Assembly: GCF_000383615.1 (NCBI RefSeq)
Contig: NZ_KB911622.1
Coordinates: forward strand, 1 to 59,666
Reading direction: 5' to 3'
Source of the DNA: Streptomyces canus 299MFChir4.1
GTDB lineage: Bacteria; Actinomycetota; Actinomycetes; Streptomycetales; Streptomycetaceae
DNA: 59,666 bases
The notes below the pieces were generated by a model. It was not told where the DNA came from. It made no database searches and was given only the letters and a program-made list of their open reading frames with translations. Both the position numbers and the translations under genes were made by a program. Below are positions 42,840-51,077 of this stretch, piece by piece. Position 1 is the stretch's first letter. Each line of letters begins with the position of its first letter.

Positions 42840-43537
42840 CAGTCACCGTCCGGAGCAGCGAGGACCAGGCGCAGAGTGCCGGCCGCCTCCCATGCGGCGG
42901 CTGTGGGGCCGTCGGTCGCGGCGGTGGCGACGTCGACGACAACGATTCCCGTCCCGGGTGCGGCTCCGGACGCCTTCACGACGCGGCCGTCGATGGTCTG
43001 CGGCGTGGCACCGGACGTCTTGTCCGTGTCCGTGGTGCCCTGGGCCGGGACGTGGACCAGCTGAACCTTCTGGCCCGGCACCAAAGCGGTGGCCGGGATC
43101 TGCTTGGGTTCCAGGCCGATCGGCACCAACTGCTCGCCCGCCTTCACCAGGTTGTCCTTCGTCACCTGCGAGGGGGAGAGCAGGGAGCCGGGCTTGAGCT
43201 CGACGGCGGCCCACTTGCCCACCACCGACTTCAAGTTGTCGGCGCGCACCGCCTTGACGGCCGGGTCCAGGGCGAGCGAGGCCTTGCCCAGGTCGTCCTC
43301 GGTGAGAACCTGGCCGACCTGGACGTCGCGGACCACCGTCACGACGTCCGTGCGGTTGCCGACTTGGAGCAGGAGTACGGCAACTCCGGCGCCGCCGGCG
43401 GCGATCAGCGCCAGAGACAGGGCGATGACGCCTGGTCGTCGCCTGCGCGCTGACACCCGGGGCGGCGTGACCGGTCTGGCCACCCGCCCTTGTTGGGGGA
43501 GGCCGTTAGGGTCTGTGTCTACTTGAGTCTTGCTCAC
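42839..43537 (-). CDS. CpaB/RcpC-like SAF-domain protein
   Basis: 232 residues from a GTG. A basic cytosolic N-terminus (PRVSARRRRPGVIALSLALI) leads into one membrane helix, followed by the SAF domain (VVTVVRDVQVGQVLTEDDLG, then LKPGSLLSPSQVTKDNLVKA and VPIGLEPKQIPATALVPGQK). CpaB/RcpC proteins act in the periplasm or cell envelope during Flp pilus assembly and may contact peptidoglycan or the pilus channel. In a Gram-positive it would face the wall. Coupled to TadZ. Confidence 0.85.
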   Translation of the reverse strand: MSKTQVDTDPNGLPQQGRVARPVTPPRVSARRRRPGVIALSLALIAAGGAGVAVLLLQVGNRTDVVTVVRDVQVGQVLTEDDLGKASLALDPAVKAVRADNLKSVVGKWAAVELKPGSLLSPSQVTKDNLVKAGEQLVPIGLEPKQIPATALVPGQKVQLVHVPAQGTTDTDKTSGATPQTIDGRVVKASGAAPGTGIVVVDVATAATDGPTAAAWEAAGTLRLVLAAPDGD

Positions 43538-43556
43538 CGTTCTGTCCTTCCGGCGG

Positions 43557-44432
43557 CTACCTGACGACCTGGACTTCGCCGACCGCCACCTGCACGTTGG
43601 TCTGCCGGACCTCGGTGAGCTGGCCGGCTTGTCCGCCGCCCTGCCAGTTGATCGTCCACGTCGAGGTCGCGGTCACCGGGAAATTGGCGCTCTGGGCACC
43701 GGCCGAAGCCTTGGAGTACACGTGTCCGCAGGTCGGGGACTGGGCCATGCCCTCAGACGACGTGTAGGGCGTGCCCGGTCCGTTGCACGTCACGCTGGCG
43801 CCGTCGCCCATCTTCCACACGATCTTCGACACCTTCGCGGTCGCGGTGACGGTGATCCCGCCCGCCGAGGCCGACGCGGTGTTCGGACCGTACGTCGTGG
43901 CGCTCTGGTTGACCCACATCCACATCGGGACACCGACGGTGTACCTGCCGGCCGCACGCGGACTGGCGATGTCCGGACCAAGCAGAGTCATCGAGTCGAC
44001 GGCCCGCTGCGCCAGGACAGCCGGGTCGACAGTCTCTTGCGGAGGCGGATCGGCCAACCAGACCATCCGAACGATGGTGTTTCCGTCGACGCCACCCCAA
44101 CCGCATGTCTGTTCGTACACGGCCCCGTCGCCGGGTTCGTGGCCTTCCCAGTCCAAGCTGCCGGCGGGTGGCTGTGGGTCTGCGAGCTTGTAGACGCAGA
44201 CCGTCTTGTCGGTGGGGTCGCGACCTTCGGACGAACCGCTTCCACCTGTTCCGTCCGTGCTGCCGCTGCCGCCTGCTTGGCCGCCGCCCTGCCCGGGGAC
44301 GCCGACCTCGACCTCGCAGTCGTACATGCCGCACTCGATACCGCCGGGGTCATCGTCCGCGTAGCTGGTGACAGGGACAGAGAGTGTGGCCAGGACGGTT
44401 AATGCGGTGACGGCAATGCGGCGCGTCAGCAT
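43557..44432 (-). CDS. Secreted hypothetical protein of the Tad operon
   Basis: 291 residues with a clear signal peptide (MLTRRIAVTALTVLATLSVP, cut near SYADDD). The mature part has a Gly/Ser-rich low-complexity stretch (GQGGGQAGGSGSTDGTGGSG) and Cys residues in CGMYDC, VCVYKL, TCGWGG, TCNG and TCGHVY that may pair. The C-terminus is Ig/beta-rich (TSTWTINWQGGGQ). No enzyme motif. By place in the operon it could be an extracellular tip, adhesin or assembly factor; that is inference. Confidence 0.65.
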   Translation of the reverse strand: MLTRRIAVTALTVLATLSVPVTSYADDDPGGIECGMYDCEVEVGVPGQGGGQAGGSGSTDGTGGSGSSEGRDPTDKTVCVYKLADPQPPAGSLDWEGHEPGDGAVYEQTCGWGGVDGNTIVRMVWLADPPPQETVDPAVLAQRAVDSMTLLGPDIASPRAAGRYTVGVPMWMWVNQSATTYGPNTASASAGGITVTATAKVSKIVWKMGDGASVTCNGPGTPYTSSEGMAQSPTCGHVYSKASAGAQSANFPVTATSTWTINWQGGGQAGQLTEVRQTNVQVAVGEVQVVR

Positions 44433-45031
44433 GACTTCCCCTGGGGCTCATCGCGGGTGACGCGCCACCCTTCCGGGTACTTCTCGACGGTGCTGAGAAT
44501 CCGGTACTTCGTCAGCCGGTTCGCCGGTTGGGACACCGGCTTCTTGGTCTCGGCATCGACCCTCCGCCACTTGGAGATGTCCAGGCAGCTGGAGACGGTC
44601 GCGCTGGGGATCTTGCCCGAGGCATCGACCTTGGTGACTGTCTGGGCGCTGAGGGCGACGCTGCCGGTGTAGATGCGGCCGCGGTCATGAGCGCGCTTGG
44701 CATCTGCCTCGGCGTTCTTCAGCGCCGCGGATGCGGCGTACTGATCAAGATGCGCGCTCTTGCCTGTACGGTCGGCGTAGAGCTTCTCCATCTCCTGCCA
44801 GTAGGCCCCGTATGCAGTGATCGCTTCCTTCTTCGCCGTCTCCTTCGGGTCGACGGAGGCAGAGGACGTCGGTGACTGCACGACGCTCGGGGACTCGTCT
44901 GCCGCCTCATCCTTCCCGTCCGACGAGCTGCACGCGGTGAGGGCGAGCGCAGCGCACAGCGTGATACAGGCGACGGCGGTCTGTCGGAAGTGAACAGCGG
45001 TGTAATGAACCTGATGTGCGCGACGTTTCAC
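44426..45031 (-). CDS. Lipoprotein, first gene of the Tad operon
   Basis: 201 residues from GTG 45031, preceded by GGGGAGG 5 bases upstream. The lipobox is ALALTACSSS, after a hydrophobic h-region (CITLCAALALTAC); Cys would be lipidated and anchored outside the membrane. The mature part starts acidic/Ser-rich and continues YGAYWQEMEKLYADRTGKSA, with a small C-terminal beta domain (YRILSTVEKYPEGWRVTRD). It resembles the small secreted lipoproteins found at the 5' end of Streptomyces Tad loci; role unknown. It overlaps the next gene by 7 bases. Confidence 0.75.
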   Translation of the reverse strand: MKRRAHQVHYTAVHFRQTAVACITLCAALALTACSSSDGKDEAADESPSVVQSPTSSASVDPKETAKKEAITAYGAYWQEMEKLYADRTGKSAHLDQYAASAALKNAEADAKRAHDRGRIYTGSVALSAQTVTKVDASGKIPSATVSSCLDISKWRRVDAETKKPVSQPANRLTKYRILSTVEKYPEGWRVTRDEPQGKSC

Positions 45032-45342
45032 GATGCCTCCCCGTACGGCGCGGTGTGACACGACCGCTGCCCTGAGCCGCCGACGGACGGCAGTCCAGCT
45101 CCGCGGCCTGGTCCAGCTGCGGTGATCCGTTTGCGTAGCGGCAAGATTACGCATATGCCAGTCAACTTCCCAGCTTGATAATTGAGTTCACTCGTACATC
45201 TCAGGATGTATCCGGTCACTTTCGGAACTGGATGTCGATTTGTAGTTGTGTGTACTTGCTCGATTCGGGCTCCCCGAACGGGGCGGCTTCGCACTGCCTG
45301 TGTTAGCCGCCTGTTTGCGCGAACGAGATCTCCCATGCCGAT
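45032..45342. other. Promoter-type gap before the Tad operon
   Basis: The 311-base spacer is more AT-rich than its surroundings in 45130-45260 and carries no protein-like ORF. CCCCG AA CGGGG (about 45273-45284) is a short hairpin. I expect here the promoter of the lipoprotein-to-LysM/BTAD operon and the end of the transcript from 45343-45624. No convincing -10/-35 pair could be assigned. Confidence 0.5.
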
Positions 45343-45624
45343 TCATCTTGTGGCCGTCCTCCGTGGAGTTGGAGGCGACCAGGGGGGCGGATTCGTCTCA
45401 CTCCCCTGACGCGGCGGCGGCCACACGGTGATCACGTCGCCGTCGAGGGTGACGTGCCGGCCCGGGAACCGGCGGCGCACCGTACGGAGTTCGGCGAAGT
45501 CGAAGTCGCCACTCCCCTGGATCACGCAGGCGTTCCCGACGTGTGAGACGGTCTGCGTTCGGACTGGCCACCCGCCAGCAGTGGCTGTTCCGTAGATGCG
45601 AACTTCACCAATAGCTTGCGGCAT
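45343..45624 (-). CDS. Small hypothetical protein
   Basis: 93 residues from an ATG with GGGGAT 6 bases upstream. The sequence MPQAIGEVRIYGTATAGGWP then HVGNACVIQGSGDFDFAELR and FPGRHVTLDGDVITVWPPPR looks like a compact beta-rich domain with one Cys, followed by a Pro-rich tail. No family recognised. It lies between the replication-relaxation gene and the Tad operon, with a pseudo-palindrome 64 bases upstream of its start. Confidence 0.5.
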   Translation of the reverse strand: MPQAIGEVRIYGTATAGGWPVRTQTVSHVGNACVIQGSGDFDFAELRTVRRRFPGRHVTLDGDVITVWPPPRQGSETNPPPWSPPTPRRTATR

Positions 45625-45687
45625 CCGGCATCCCCTAGCGTCGTTGCACGCCAAGGCCGTTTCGACCAGGGACCTCGTTGTGCAGAA

Positions 45688-45704
45688 GTAAACTAGTAGT
45701 TCAC
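45688..45704. promoter_or_regulatory. Pseudo-palindrome GTAAACTAGTAGTTCAC, possible operator
   Basis: The 17-bp site is symmetric around G45696 with 7 of 8 arm pairs matching, and has the ACTAGT centre and GT..AC ends seen in many GntR-type operators. It lies in the 155-base gap upstream of the 45624 gene. A Kor-like repressor site is possible, but no repressor gene was recognised nearby. Confidence 0.4.
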
Positions 45705-45779
45705 GAACGCAAACCTCAAGGGGTTTCGATAGTAGTTGCAAGGCGGCGACATTCGACCAGTGGACATGCCGTCGCGGTG

Positions 45780-46694
45780 TCACAGCTCGGTCCACGGGCG
45801 GGCTTTGCCGCCAGCCAGAGGGACCCACACGTCAGCGGTCGGGCCGTATGCGTCCAGGTCCTCCAGGACGACGGCCCCCAGCGGCACCTCGCGAGCGAAC
45901 TCGGCCACGAGCGGATGGTGAGCGACCATGGCCTTGAGGTCGCTGATCCGGTTGTCCATGGCCTGGCGCCCGGCGCCGGTCAGCACGAACATGACCCGGG
46001 GGAAAACCGGGTACCAGCGCAGCCAGCCCGGGCCAACCGCCTGTCGGCGCCGGCCGATCGGCTGCGGCTCGTACGTCCACAACCGCGCGTATTCGATCAG
46101 TTTCGCCGCCAGGCGCTCGCTGCTCATGGTGGCGCGGTCGACTTCGACGAACGCCCGTAGTTTGCGGCGCTGTTGGGCCTCGATGAGCGTGTAGTGCATG
46201 ACCGCGTCGGCCACGACCTTCTCTCCGTCGCCGATCGCGTGGAAGACCTCCGGGGTCCAGTCCAGGTGACCGTGCTCGTCGCCGCGACGCCGGGCATCCG
46301 CGACGAACGCCAGGTGCGTCCGCAGGACCGTCAAGGTGTGCGGAGTCTTGAGGGAGGCGGCGGTGGCCGAGGTGATCGGATACGGCGGACGGCCCCGCAG
46401 CGCGGGCCAGTCCCGGGTGAGGCGGGCACCCTTCTGCGTCAGGTACCAGACCCGGGTGCGATGGGACTGCGGCAGCACGACAAAGTCGACCAGGCGCTCG
46501 CCGAGCAGATCGTTCAGCCGCTCCGAGACCGACTGACGGGAACGGTCCGGCCGCAACAGGACGTGCAACTGGCGGGTGGAGGCCATGCGGTGCTGGGCGA
46601 GCGTGGCCAGGAGCTGATGCTTGAGGGGCTCGGTGGGACTGGGTGTGAAGCCCGCCGACGCCTGCTCCGTGGCCCGGGCGGTGGTCAGGTCCAT
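45780..46694 (-). CDS. Replication-relaxation family protein
   Basis: 304 residues. A winged-helix module lies at the N-terminus (LLATLAQHRMASTRQLHVLL, SRQSVSERLNDLLGERLVDF), then WYLTQKGARLT, and a nuclease-like alpha/beta part with KVVADAVMHYTLIEAQQRRK and FVEVDRATMSSERLAAKLIE. This order matches the Replic_Relax family found next to TraG-like ATPases in Streptomyces conjugative elements; proposed roles are DNA processing at the origin of transfer. The start overlaps the coupling-ATPase stop by 10 bases, so it belongs to the transfer operon. Confidence 0.8.
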   Translation of the reverse strand: MDLTTARATEQASAGFTPSPTEPLKHQLLATLAQHRMASTRQLHVLLRPDRSRQSVSERLNDLLGERLVDFVVLPQSHRTRVWYLTQKGARLTRDWPALRGRPPYPITSATAASLKTPHTLTVLRTHLAFVADARRRGDEHGHLDWTPEVFHAIGDGEKVVADAVMHYTLIEAQQRRKLRAFVEVDRATMSSERLAAKLIEYARLWTYEPQPIGRRRQAVGPGWLRWYPVFPRVMFVLTGAGRQAMDNRISDLKAMVAHHPLVAEFAREVPLGAVVLEDLDAYGPTADVWVPLAGGKARPWTEL

Positions 46695-49315
46695 TCGTTC
46701 TCCTCTTTAGACAGGGGGACAGCGGCGCCGGCTGGTGCGTGCGCGGCGAGGAAGGCGGAGACCCGGCCGAGCTGCTGTGCGGCGCGGTCGGTGAGCTGGT
46801 CCAGGGGGAGCGCTTCGGCGTTTGCCTGCGCGGCCCGCTCCAGCGCTCCGACGTGCTTCGGGCGGGCCTGGGCGGCGAAGACGGCGTCGAGATGGGGGCC
46901 GCGCAACCGGATGGGGCCGACACGGCGGCCGAGTACGTTCAGGGAAACGTAGTGCTCGAAACGCTCCATGGTGGCGACCCGGTCCGGGCTCGGGTTGTCG
47001 CCCCACTCGGCCGTGACCGGCGCGATCGCTGACTTCGACCCGGCCGTGGTGGCCAGCGTGGACGCGTTCTGCACCAACGACAGGCGTACCGGGGTGGGCA
47101 GGCGGGACAGCAGCTGGGTCATGCCGTGGACGTGGCACCGGTACTTGCGGAGATCCTCGAACATCGCGGCGATGGTCTCCGGGGCCGCGCCGGTCAGGGT
47201 GATCAGCTCGTCGAAGTACGGGCGGAACGGCACCCGCTGGTTCTCCGGGGTGTCACGCCGGGAGCGCGCGGCCCGCAGCAGATCACGGGCGAGCAGCGCC
47301 GTCAGCAGGCGGTCGGTGGGCCCGTTGCCGCCCGGGCACACCCACACGATCATCTTGGAGTCCATCGCCGAGCGGATGTTGTAGACGCCGACCGGCTGGC
47401 CGAGGAAGGCACGGGTGACCGGGTTGCCGGCCAGGCGGGCGATCGGGTTGAGGACCACCGCGAACGCGTCGGGCGGCAGGGTCGGGAACACCGCCTTCCA
47501 CCACGAACGGGTCTCCTCATCCAGCCGGCCCGCCACCGCGGTCAGCGCGGCCTTGCGGAACGGCGCGTCGGTGAGCAGGGCCCGCACGTGGAAGATCGTG
47601 GCCTGGTCCTCGGGCCGGCCGGCCTGGCAGGCCGCCTCGTTCACCGCGACCAGGACCGTGAGTGCGGCGGTGAGGATGGTGAGTGCGCGCGGGGCGGTCG
47701 CGTCGTCCCAGGCCAGGGCGGAGGCGTAGGCGTCGGCGATCGCTTCGACGATCTCGTGCGCCGCCTGGCCGTGGTGCATGCCGATCGGATTCCACGAACT
47801 CACGCGCGGGTTGGCACCGAGACCGTTGAGGTCGACCAGCGCGATCCGCGGCAGCAGCTTCTCGTGGGCGAGGAACGGCAGGGCGCGCGGCCAGGAGTCG
47901 CGGTGCGGGTCGACGAAGACCAGCCCTCCGCCGGCGTGCGCCCAGCCGATCGCCTGTGCGAGGGCCCTTTCCGTCTTGCCGCCGCCAGCCTTGCCCGTCC
48001 CGACCTCGAACAAGGTCTCCTCGGCGTACGTGGCGACCAGCCGCTCCCGGCCGTCCGGTCCCCGGTAGATGCCCTGCAGCAGCAACTCCGGGTTGCCGAA
48101 CTCGAAGGTCGGCAGGTCCCCGGCGAGCACGGGCAGACGGCAGTTCACGGTCGGGGGCTTGAGCAGCCCGCACAGCTCCTCCAGCCGCACCCAGTTCGCG
48201 CGCGGTGGCTGGCAGTGCCCCAGATTCCAACGGCGCTCGAAGCCATGCCGGGTGGGCCAGTGGTCGGCGCCGATCCGCCACGGTCCCAGCCGCCAGCCGC
48301 GCATGGCCCACCGGGAGCGGCCGCCGAACACATCGAACGCGGCCTGGAGCTGGGCCAAGCGGGCCTGGGCGCGGCCCTCGGTGTTCGAGGCGCACATCAC
48401 CAGCAGCTGGACGCGGACCAAGTGGTCGTCCTCGGCGAGCTTGCCCAGAGCCTCGGCCGGCTCCACCCGGCGGGGCACCGGCGGCATCACCAGCCGCCGC
48501 CCTGTCCCCGAGGCGGGTTTGTCACTGAGGAGTTGCTGCAGCTGTCCGCCCCAGGAGTCCTCGATGCCGCTGGCGTCCTGCCGCAGCCATCGCGCAGCCC
48601 GCTGGGCTTCCCGGCGTTCGGACCGGCGCGCGGCGCCCATCAACTGCAGCCGGCGAGCCCGGAGCGCCCACTTCGGGGCGCGCTGGATGTCGAGCCGGAT
48701 CTCGGCGAGGTCGCCGAGCTCGGCGCGCAAGTCGGCCACGGCGTCGACGAGCGGCTGAAGTGGGTCCGGAGTGAGCGGCACCTCACGCAGCGGAGAGGTG
48801 AGCTTGCCCCGCAGGATGAACTCGGCTCGCACCGTGTGCGTCCGCGGCTCATCCACGATCGGCCTCGCCCGGTTGACAGTGACGTCCGGCCCGAACGGGG
48901 TGATGGACAACAGGCGTTCACCGCCCGCCGGGCCCTCGATGCGGTAGCGCAACGGTGTGCTGCCGTCCGCGCGCAGCCGGATCTGTACGGCCTTGGCTCT
49001 GCGCGGCGCCCACCAGGGCATGGCCGTCGATGCGCGGGCGAGCTGAACACCTCGCCGGAAGATTTCCTCCAGGCTCGGGTCGAAATGCCGGTTGGAAACG
49101 AGCTCCAGGGCCATCCGCTCGGCCGACGCCTTGGCCGCGAGCCGACGCACCACCAGTTCACCCACGCCCCAGCACAAGGCGATCGCCAGGGCGAGCAGGT
49201 ACCAGTGGTCGTAGAGCCAGTCGGCGGCGTCGACCAGGTCGATGACCAGGTCGAGTACCTGACCAGCGGCCGTGTCATCGGCCCGGTCCGTCAGGTACGG
49301 GGCTGCGGAGTCCAC
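46685..49315 (-). CDS. Type IV coupling protein/TraG-like ATPase
   Basis: 876 residues from GTG 49315 (MDSAAPYLTDRADDTAAGQV), chosen for GGGAG 8 bases upstream. There are membrane helices at about 20-60 (YLLALAIALCWGVGELVVRR), then a periplasmic/cytosolic region and a P-loop domain with EVGTGKAGGGKTERALAQAI (Walker A, about 437). GGLVFVDPHRDSWPRALPF and PYFDELITLTGAAPETIAAM carry the Walker B-type Asp/Glu, with a Gln-containing HGMTQLLSRLP. Such ATPases link the DNA substrate to the T4SS channel. It overlaps the secreted-protein gene by 25 bases. A classical relaxase gene is not seen beside it. Confidence 0.85.
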   Translation of the reverse strand: MDSAAPYLTDRADDTAAGQVLDLVIDLVDAADWLYDHWYLLALAIALCWGVGELVVRRLAAKASAERMALELVSNRHFDPSLEEIFRRGVQLARASTAMPWWAPRRAKAVQIRLRADGSTPLRYRIEGPAGGERLLSITPFGPDVTVNRARPIVDEPRTHTVRAEFILRGKLTSPLREVPLTPDPLQPLVDAVADLRAELGDLAEIRLDIQRAPKWALRARRLQLMGAARRSERREAQRAARWLRQDASGIEDSWGGQLQQLLSDKPASGTGRRLVMPPVPRRVEPAEALGKLAEDDHLVRVQLLVMCASNTEGRAQARLAQLQAAFDVFGGRSRWAMRGWRLGPWRIGADHWPTRHGFERRWNLGHCQPPRANWVRLEELCGLLKPPTVNCRLPVLAGDLPTFEFGNPELLLQGIYRGPDGRERLVATYAEETLFEVGTGKAGGGKTERALAQAIGWAHAGGGLVFVDPHRDSWPRALPFLAHEKLLPRIALVDLNGLGANPRVSSWNPIGMHHGQAAHEIVEAIADAYASALAWDDATAPRALTILTAALTVLVAVNEAACQAGRPEDQATIFHVRALLTDAPFRKAALTAVAGRLDEETRSWWKAVFPTLPPDAFAVVLNPIARLAGNPVTRAFLGQPVGVYNIRSAMDSKMIVWVCPGGNGPTDRLLTALLARDLLRAARSRRDTPENQRVPFRPYFDELITLTGAAPETIAAMFEDLRKYRCHVHGMTQLLSRLPTPVRLSLVQNASTLATTAGSKSAIAPVTAEWGDNPSPDRVATMERFEHYVSLNVLGRRVGPIRLRGPHLDAVFAAQARPKHVGALERAAQANAEALPLDQLTDRAAQQLGRVSAFLAAHAPAGAAVPLSKEENEWT

Positions 49316-49929
49316 GTCGCTGCTCCCTTCTTGATAGTGCGGGTGAAGAACCAGTCGGTGATGCGGAGGTCGGTGAAGGTGCCGCCGCGGTCCATGCCGG
49401 CCCACACCAGATGGACCACCGCCTTGTCCGGGCTGCCGTCGCGGCGGGCGATCGCGGCCTGGATACGGAAGCGTGCGGTGGCGAACGCCGGGGCTACCGC
49501 CTGGCCGGAGTCGTGGAAAACCTCTGGCCACTTCGCGCGGCCGACTCCCGTGGCGTCCGCGCGAAGCAGAGAGCGACCGGCGGCAAGCAGCTCCCGTTCG
49601 GCGTTGGAGGGAAGGTCAGCGGGCCATGCCACCTCCAGGTTCCGCTGGACCGCCGGGTCGCCGGCCACACCCTCGCCATGCGGCGGCAGAGCGGACTCGA
49701 CGGCCGACGGGGTCGATGCGGCGGATGTCGTAGAGGGCGCCGTGCCAGCGGTCAGCTCCCTGGCGGAAGGCAGTGTGGCCGCCGATGATGGGTCCGTGGT
49801 CGCGTGCGCCGTCGACTCCGGGGAGGGTTGCTCCTGACCGTGCGGCACGTCCAGCAGGGCGATACCCGTGACGGCGAGCACGACGGTGCTCAGCAACAGC
49901 AGGCGCGGTGAGCGCGGGGTGGTGGTCAC
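49291..49929 (-). CDS. Secreted/membrane-anchored hypothetical protein of the transfer operon
   Basis: 212 residues, GTG overlapping the NlpC/P60 gene stop (GTGA). A single N-terminal hydrophobic helix (LLLLSTVVLAVTGIALLDV) suggests a signal anchor. A Ser/Thr/Pro-rich low-complexity linker follows (about 30-85), then a C-terminal domain (AERELLAAGRSLLRADATGV, AVVHLVWAGMDRGGTFTDLR, WFFTRTIKKG). No known motif. Its position between the wall hydrolase and the coupling protein implies an envelope component of the T4SS. Confidence 0.7.
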   Translation of the reverse strand: MTTTPRSPRLLLLSTVVLAVTGIALLDVPHGQEQPSPESTAHATTDPSSAATLPSARELTAGTAPSTTSAASTPSAVESALPPHGEGVAGDPAVQRNLEVAWPADLPSNAERELLAAGRSLLRADATGVGRAKWPEVFHDSGQAVAPAFATARFRIQAAIARRDGSPDKAVVHLVWAGMDRGGTFTDLRITDWFFTRTIKKGAATWTPQPRT

Positions 49930-51077
49930 AGCAGCCGCGCTCCCCCGGCAAAGCCCGACATCGCGTTGACGGAGTCCAGGCGCACCACGGTCCCCGGGCG
50001 GGGAGCGTTGACCATCTTTCCGCCGCCGACGTAGATCCCGACGTGATAGATGGTGGAATCGCGTCCGGGAGCGGTGGCGTAGAAGACGAGGTCTCCAGCC
50101 TTGAGCGCGCTGGTGCCGAGGCTGGCCGGGATCCGCTGGCCGACACCGGCCTGGGCGGCCGCGACGCGCGGCAGGCTGATGCCGGCCTTCGCGTACGCGT
50201 ACTGGGTCAGCCCGGAGCAGTCGAAGCCCTTGATGCCCACGCCGCTCTTCCCGCTGGGGGAGCAGCAGATGCCGGTCGACTTGCCGCCCGCGTTGCCGCC
50301 ACCCCACGAGTAGGGGACACCGCGCTGGGAGAGTGCAGCCTCGATGACGGTGCGGACCTTTCCCGTGACGTTCTTCAGGTCCGGGTCCTTGGCGGCCGCC
50401 GTGTACTGGTCGACCCAGCCCAGCACGTTGGCGACGTACTCCTGCGACCGGTTGTACTGGAAGATCGCGGCCTTCAGCTGCGACCGCTTCGCAAGGTCAC
50501 GGCCGTTACCGCACAGGTAGATCGCGGCGCCGAGCGCGGCGTCGTCGGCGTTGTGCGGGTCGGACACCTTGTCGCCATTGGCGTCCTTGCCGACGCCTTC
50601 CCAGGTGGAGGGCAGGAACTGGAAGGGGCCGACAGCACGCTCCGCGCTCGCGGTGCCGTCCCAGCGGCCGTTGTCGGTGTCGGGAATGACGGTGGTGTTG
50701 CCGCCCTGGCCGGAGCCGTTGAGGAGCACCCCGTAGATCCTCGGGCGGATGTCACCGTTGTCGGCGATGTTCCGGCCCACGGCGTGGTTGGACTCGACCT
50801 TGGCGATCCCGGCGAGGATCGGCCAGCGCACGCCCCGGCAATTCGGCACATGCTTGCCGACCTGCTGGACGGCCTTCTTGTACGCGGTCAGTATCCGCGG
50901 CGGAATGTCCGCGGCGCTGCCGCCCTCGGCGATCCCGCCGTCGTCCTGGGCACCCGACTTCAGCGCGACGTACGCGCTGATCGCGTTGCCTACCGGTGCG
51001 GCACAGCACACGGCGGCGAACAGCAACAGCGCCACCACACACCCCCACCGCGCCATCCGGCGCCGGGCCGGCCTCAC
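49926..51077 (-). CDS. Lytic transglycosylase + NlpC/P60 wall hydrolase
   Basis: 383 residues from GTG overlapping the VirB6-like stop. A signal anchor at the N-terminus (MARWGCVVALLLFAAVCCAA) is followed by an SLT-type lytic transglycosylase domain with catalytic Glu in AGIAKVESNHAVG (about 95) and AVGPFQFLPSTWEGVG. The NlpC/P60 domain at about 245-383 has Cys in GFDCSGLTQYAYAKAG (about 287) and His in YHVGIYVGGGKMV (about 344). It also has Gly/Cys-rich insertions (GICCSPSGKSG). Such two-enzyme proteins (VirB1-like) open a gap in peptidoglycan for the conjugation channel. Confidence 0.9.
   Translation of the reverse strand: MRPARRRMARWGCVVALLLFAAVCCAAPVGNAISAYVALKSGAQDDGGIAEGGSAADIPPRILTAYKKAVQQVGKHVPNCRGVRWPILAGIAKVESNHAVGRNIADNGDIRPRIYGVLLNGSGQGGNTTVIPDTDNGRWDGTASAERAVGPFQFLPSTWEGVGKDANGDKVSDPHNADDAALGAAIYLCGNGRDLAKRSQLKAAIFQYNRSQEYVANVLGWVDQYTAAAKDPDLKNVTGKVRTVIEAALSQRGVPYSWGGGNAGGKSTGICCSPSGKSGVGIKGFDCSGLTQYAYAKAGISLPRVAAAQAGVGQRIPASLGTSALKAGDLVFYATAPGRDSTIYHVGIYVGGGKMVNAPRPGTVVRLDSVNAMSGFAGGARLL

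Noticed and set aside
47126..49837. Long plus-strand ORF of 903 codons opposite the coupling ATPase, and similar long ORFs opposite VirB4 (54644-57013) and in 21819-23639
   Set aside because: They are antisense shadows of GC-rich genes, with Arg/Gly/His-rich composition and no motifs; the opposite strand encodes clear protein families.
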